Positions 5,421 through 7,162 of a stretch of DNA of 7,162 nucleotides are shown piece after piece. The stretch spans positions 1-7,162 of the forward strand of contig JAIOIM010000638.1 of NCBI GenBank assembly GCA_019912505.1, in the 5' to 3' direction. This DNA comes from Ignavibacteriaceae bacterium. GTDB taxonomy: Bacteria; Bacteroidota; Ignavibacteria; Ignavibacteriales; Ignavibacteriaceae. A model generated the notes under the pieces. It was not told where the DNA came from. It was given only the letters and a program-made list of their open reading frames with translations, and ran no database searches. Position numbers and translations under genes: made by a program. How positions within the stretch are numbered: the stretch's first letter is position 1; the number at the start of each line of letters is the position of its first letter.

Positions 5421-6905
5421 ATGAAATCAATTCAAAATACATTAAAAGAAAAACCCTGGCTCGGCTGGGTAATTTTTCTAACCACAGTTGTAGTTGTATT
5501 TTTTATAGGATTATTTGCATCATCAATAATAGAACGGCGTTCGGAATCTGTAACATTACAAAATGTTAAACCGATAGCAGAATGGGAACCGCGCAACGAA
5601 GTATGGGGCGAAAATTATCCGCGCGAGTATGAATCATATTTAAAAACTTTAGATACTACCTATGCAAGCGCTCATGGCGGCTCTGCTAAACACGATTATC
5701 TTGCCGAGTACCCCGAACTTGTAGTTTTGTGGGCAGGTTATGCGTTTTCAAAAGATTATGACCAGGGAAGAGGACACGCAAACGCAATAAATGATATACG
5801 AAAAACATTGCGTACAGGAGGAGTAAAAAATAGCCCGATGACGGCAACCTGCTGGACATGCAAAAGCACAGACGTTCCCCGTTTAATGAACGAGATTGGA
5901 GTTTCTAATTTTTATAAAGGTAAATGGATTGATAAAGGGGAACAAATTGTAAATCCGATAGGTTGCCAGGATTGTCACGACCCTAAAACAATGAATTTAA
6001 GAGTTACACGCCCTGCGCTTGTGGAAGCATTTGCACGCCGGGGAAAAAAGATGGAAGATTTTTCACATCAAGAAATGCGAAGCCTTGTTTGCGCCCAATG
6101 CCACGTTGAATACTATTTCAAAAAAGAAACTAACTATTTAACATTTCCGTGGGATAAAGGATTCAGTGCTGACTCGATGGAAGCTTATTACGATAACATA
6201 AACTTTTCCGACTGGACGCACGCGCTAAGCCGCACGCCGATGTTAAAAGCGCAGCACCCCGACTATGAATTGTTTTCTACAGGCATTCATGCTGAGCGCG
6301 GCGTTTCTTGCGCCGACTGCCATATGCCCTACAAAAGTGAAGGTGGCGTTAAATTTACAGATCATCATATTCAAAGTCCGCTTAATAATGTTGCAAACAG
6401 TTGCCAGGTTTGCCACCGACAGGAAACCGACCGGTTGATACAGGATGTTTACGACAGGCAGGAAAAAATTCTAGAACTAAGACGTATTGTTGAAAAAACT
6501 TTAGCCGCCGCACATATTGAAGCGAAGTACGCGTGGGATTATGGCGCTACCGATGCTGAAATGAAACCTATACTTCAGCTTATCCGCCATGCACAATGGA
6601 GGTGGGATTGGGTAGCTGCCGCAAATGCACTTGGTTTTCATTCGCCTGTAGAGGCAATGAGAGTTCTCGGTACTTCCATTGCCAGAGGCGAAGAAGCAAG
6701 AAAACTGATTGCGTTGGCTATTGTAAAACACGGTAAAGATTATCCGGTGCCTATGCCCGACATAAGCACAAAAGAAAAAGCGCAAGAATATATAAAACTT
6801 GATATGAAAGCCCTGAGAGAAGAAAAAAGTGAGTTCTTAAATACTGTGGCAAAGGAGTGGGATAAAAAGGCGGAGCAGCGGCAAGGGGCTGTGAAAAAAT
6901 ATTAA
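5421..6905 (+). CDS. nrfA: NrfA, ammonia-forming pentaheme cytochrome c nitrite reductase
   Basis: NrfA reduces nitrite to ammonium with six electrons in the periplasm, and can also reduce NO. The active-site heme motif is CWTCK (Cys144, Cys147, Lys148), with the lysine ligand that defines classical NrfA. Four CxxCH hemes follow at Cys182-His186, Cys224-His228, Cys297-His301 and Cys328-His332. Expected catalytic residues are visible: Arg131 in 'TLRTG', Tyr231 in 'CHVEYYF' and His279 in 'KAQHP'. Glu230, Lys276 and Gln278 preserve the calcium-site residues. The N-terminus has a hydrophobic stretch (14-35) without a clear cleavage site, so the protein may stay membrane-anchored. Length (494 aa) is normal. 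A GG in an A-rich stretch (5413-5414) precedes the ATG by six bases. No lysine-heme lyase gene (NrfEFG or NrfI type) is present here, so that maturation factor must be encoded elsewhere. Confidence 0.98.
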   Translation: MKSIQNTLKEKPWLGWVIFLTTVVVVFFIGLFASSIIERRSESVTLQNVKPIAEWEPRNEVWGENYPREYESYLKTLDTTYASAHGGSAKHDYLAEYPELVVLWAGYAFSKDYDQGRGHANAINDIRKTLRTGGVKNSPMTATCWTCKSTDVPRLMNEIGVSNFYKGKWIDKGEQIVNPIGCQDCHDPKTMNLRVTRPALVEAFARRGKKMEDFSHQEMRSLVCAQCHVEYYFKKETNYLTFPWDKGFSADSMEAYYDNINFSDWTHALSRTPMLKAQHPDYELFSTGIHAERGVSCADCHMPYKSEGGVKFTDHHIQSPLNNVANSCQVCHRQETDRLIQDVYDRQEKILELRRIVEKTLAAAHIEAKYAWDYGATDAEMKPILQLIRHAQWRWDWVAAANALGFHSPVEAMRVLGTSIARGEEARKLIALAIVKHGKDYPVPMPDISTKEKAQEYIKLDMKALREEKSEFLNTVAKEWDKKAEQRQGAVKKY

Positions 6906-6969
6906 AAATTATTTTGTGAGAAATGCGTCTGGTCTGAAAGATCAGCAATTCAATTTGAGATAGAAATAT

Positions 6970-6987
6970 AAACCGTTAAAACGGTTT
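6970..6987. repeat. Perfect hairpin AAACCGT-TAAA-ACGGTTT
   Basis: A perfect 7-bp stem with a 4-base loop. Its right arm, with the following C, is the 10-mer AAACGGTTTC (6979-6988), repeated exactly at 7056-7065 and found in inverted form as AAACCGTT-like sequence at 7083-7090, so the motif recurs within 120 bases. No T tract follows it on either strand, so it is not a terminator by itself. Confidence 0.55.
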
Positions 6988-7003
6988 CGTAAAAATTAGG
7001 TTG

Positions 7004-7037
7004 TTATTAACTTACGACTTAATTCGTGGGTTAATGG
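7004..7037 (+). repeat. 14-bp hairpin with four G-U wobbles, loop CTTAAT
   Basis: Bases 7004-7017 pair with 7024-7037 around a six-base loop (7018-7023). Ten pairs are Watson-Crick and four are U-G on the plus strand (7004/7037, 7005/7036, 7012/7029, 7013/7028). On the minus strand these would be A-C mismatches, so folding favours the strand transcribed with nrfA. Confidence 0.55.
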
Positions 7038-7055
7038 GAAACGATAGAGAATCTC

Positions 7056-7101
7056 AAACGGTTTCACCTGTGCGCCTGGCGTAACCGTTTCCAACCTTTT
7101 T
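7056..7101 (+). terminator. Hairpin followed by T5, possible terminator of the nrf operon
   Basis: AAACGGTT (7056-7063) pairs perfectly with AACCGTTT (7083-7090). Inside, TGCGC-CTG-GCGTA (7071-7083) can form a second small stem with one G-U pair. CCAACC then TTTTT (7097-7101) follow. The six-base gap between stem and T tract and the interrupted stem make this weaker than a standard intrinsic terminator, but it is the best candidate after nrfA. Confidence 0.35.
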
Positions 7102-7162
7102 AGACCAGACTCATAAATAAAATTATTAAGATTGTTTCAGCAGAACTCACCCTGCCCTCTCT

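Larger units (their letters stand above)
6927..7110 (+). repeat. Nested palindromic element after nrfA (structured RNA or mobile repeat)
   Basis: The gene-free tail after nrfA holds an ordered set of inverted repeats. An outer 9-bp pair, GTCTGGTCT (6927-6935) and AGACCAGAC (7102-7110), encloses the rest. Inside, TTTGAGA (6954-6960) pairs with TCTCAAA (7052-7058) and encloses two hairpins, 6970-6987 and 7004-7037. A further hairpin occupies 7056-7090 and shares three bases with the TCTCAAA arm. The element has no reading frame of note. It could be a folded 3' RNA, a miniature inverted-repeat element, or a REP-like repeat; the sequence alone cannot decide. Confidence 0.55.

Noticed and set aside
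6501..6948. Minus-strand open frames over the nrfA 3' end (6501-6785 and 6751-6948)
   Set aside because: Both overlap clearly coding nrfA sequence or AT-rich tail and show no protein-like pattern.
6906..7162. tRNA, CRISPR array or small protein gene in the tail
   Set aside because: No cloverleaf with TTCRA-type arm, no regularly spaced repeats, and no open frame with a ribosome-binding site were found.

Overview
This window is AT-rich, uses Shine-Dalgarno-like GGAG/AAGGA sites, and encodes lipoproteins and an outer-membrane barrel, so it comes from a Gram-negative bacterium. The gene content and protein style (FSKKCEYG-type Rrf2 regulator, NrfH-NrfA pair, SCO lipoprotein, barrel ending in Phe) fit the Bacteroidota/Ignavibacteriota/Chlorobiota group, perhaps an Ignavibacteria-like organism. 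That placement is an impression and was not tested by any search.

Left block, minus strand (1-2226). An outer-membrane barrel-like protein of unknown function (2226-1093) is followed by a likely terminator hairpin, then a SCO1/SenC copper lipoprotein (904-302). One base later comes a PCu(A)C periplasmic copper chaperone (300 to beyond the window edge). The last two form a translationally tight copper-delivery pair, probably serving the CuA site of a respiratory oxidase encoded elsewhere.

Divergent control region (2227-2386). Two back-to-back sigma70-type promoters can be read. The rightward one (TTGACA, 17 nt, TAATTT) is followed by a 7-bp inverted repeat over the expected transcription start. 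The leftward one (TTGGAA, 17 nt, TATATT) overlaps an FNR/CRP-like palindrome whose spacer is one base short.

Right block, plus strand (2387-6905). Five genes run head to tail with gaps of 12-41 nt and form an apparent operon: an Rrf2-family regulator with Cys/Cys/Cys/His Fe-S ligands, a NapH/NosR-like membrane polyferredoxin, a RIC (YtfE/ScdA) di-iron Fe-S repair protein, and NrfH and NrfA, the ammonia-forming cytochrome c nitrite reductase. The inferred logic is that nitrite respiration to ammonium is transcribed together with its own nitrosative-stress sensor and damage-repair protein, and with an extra membrane Fe-S electron-transfer protein.

Tail (6906-7162). No gene was found. About 185 bases just after nrfA contain a nested set of inverted repeats whose imperfect pairs are G-U on the nrfA strand. 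This is either a structured RNA or a palindromic mobile repeat, and it is the least explained part of the window.
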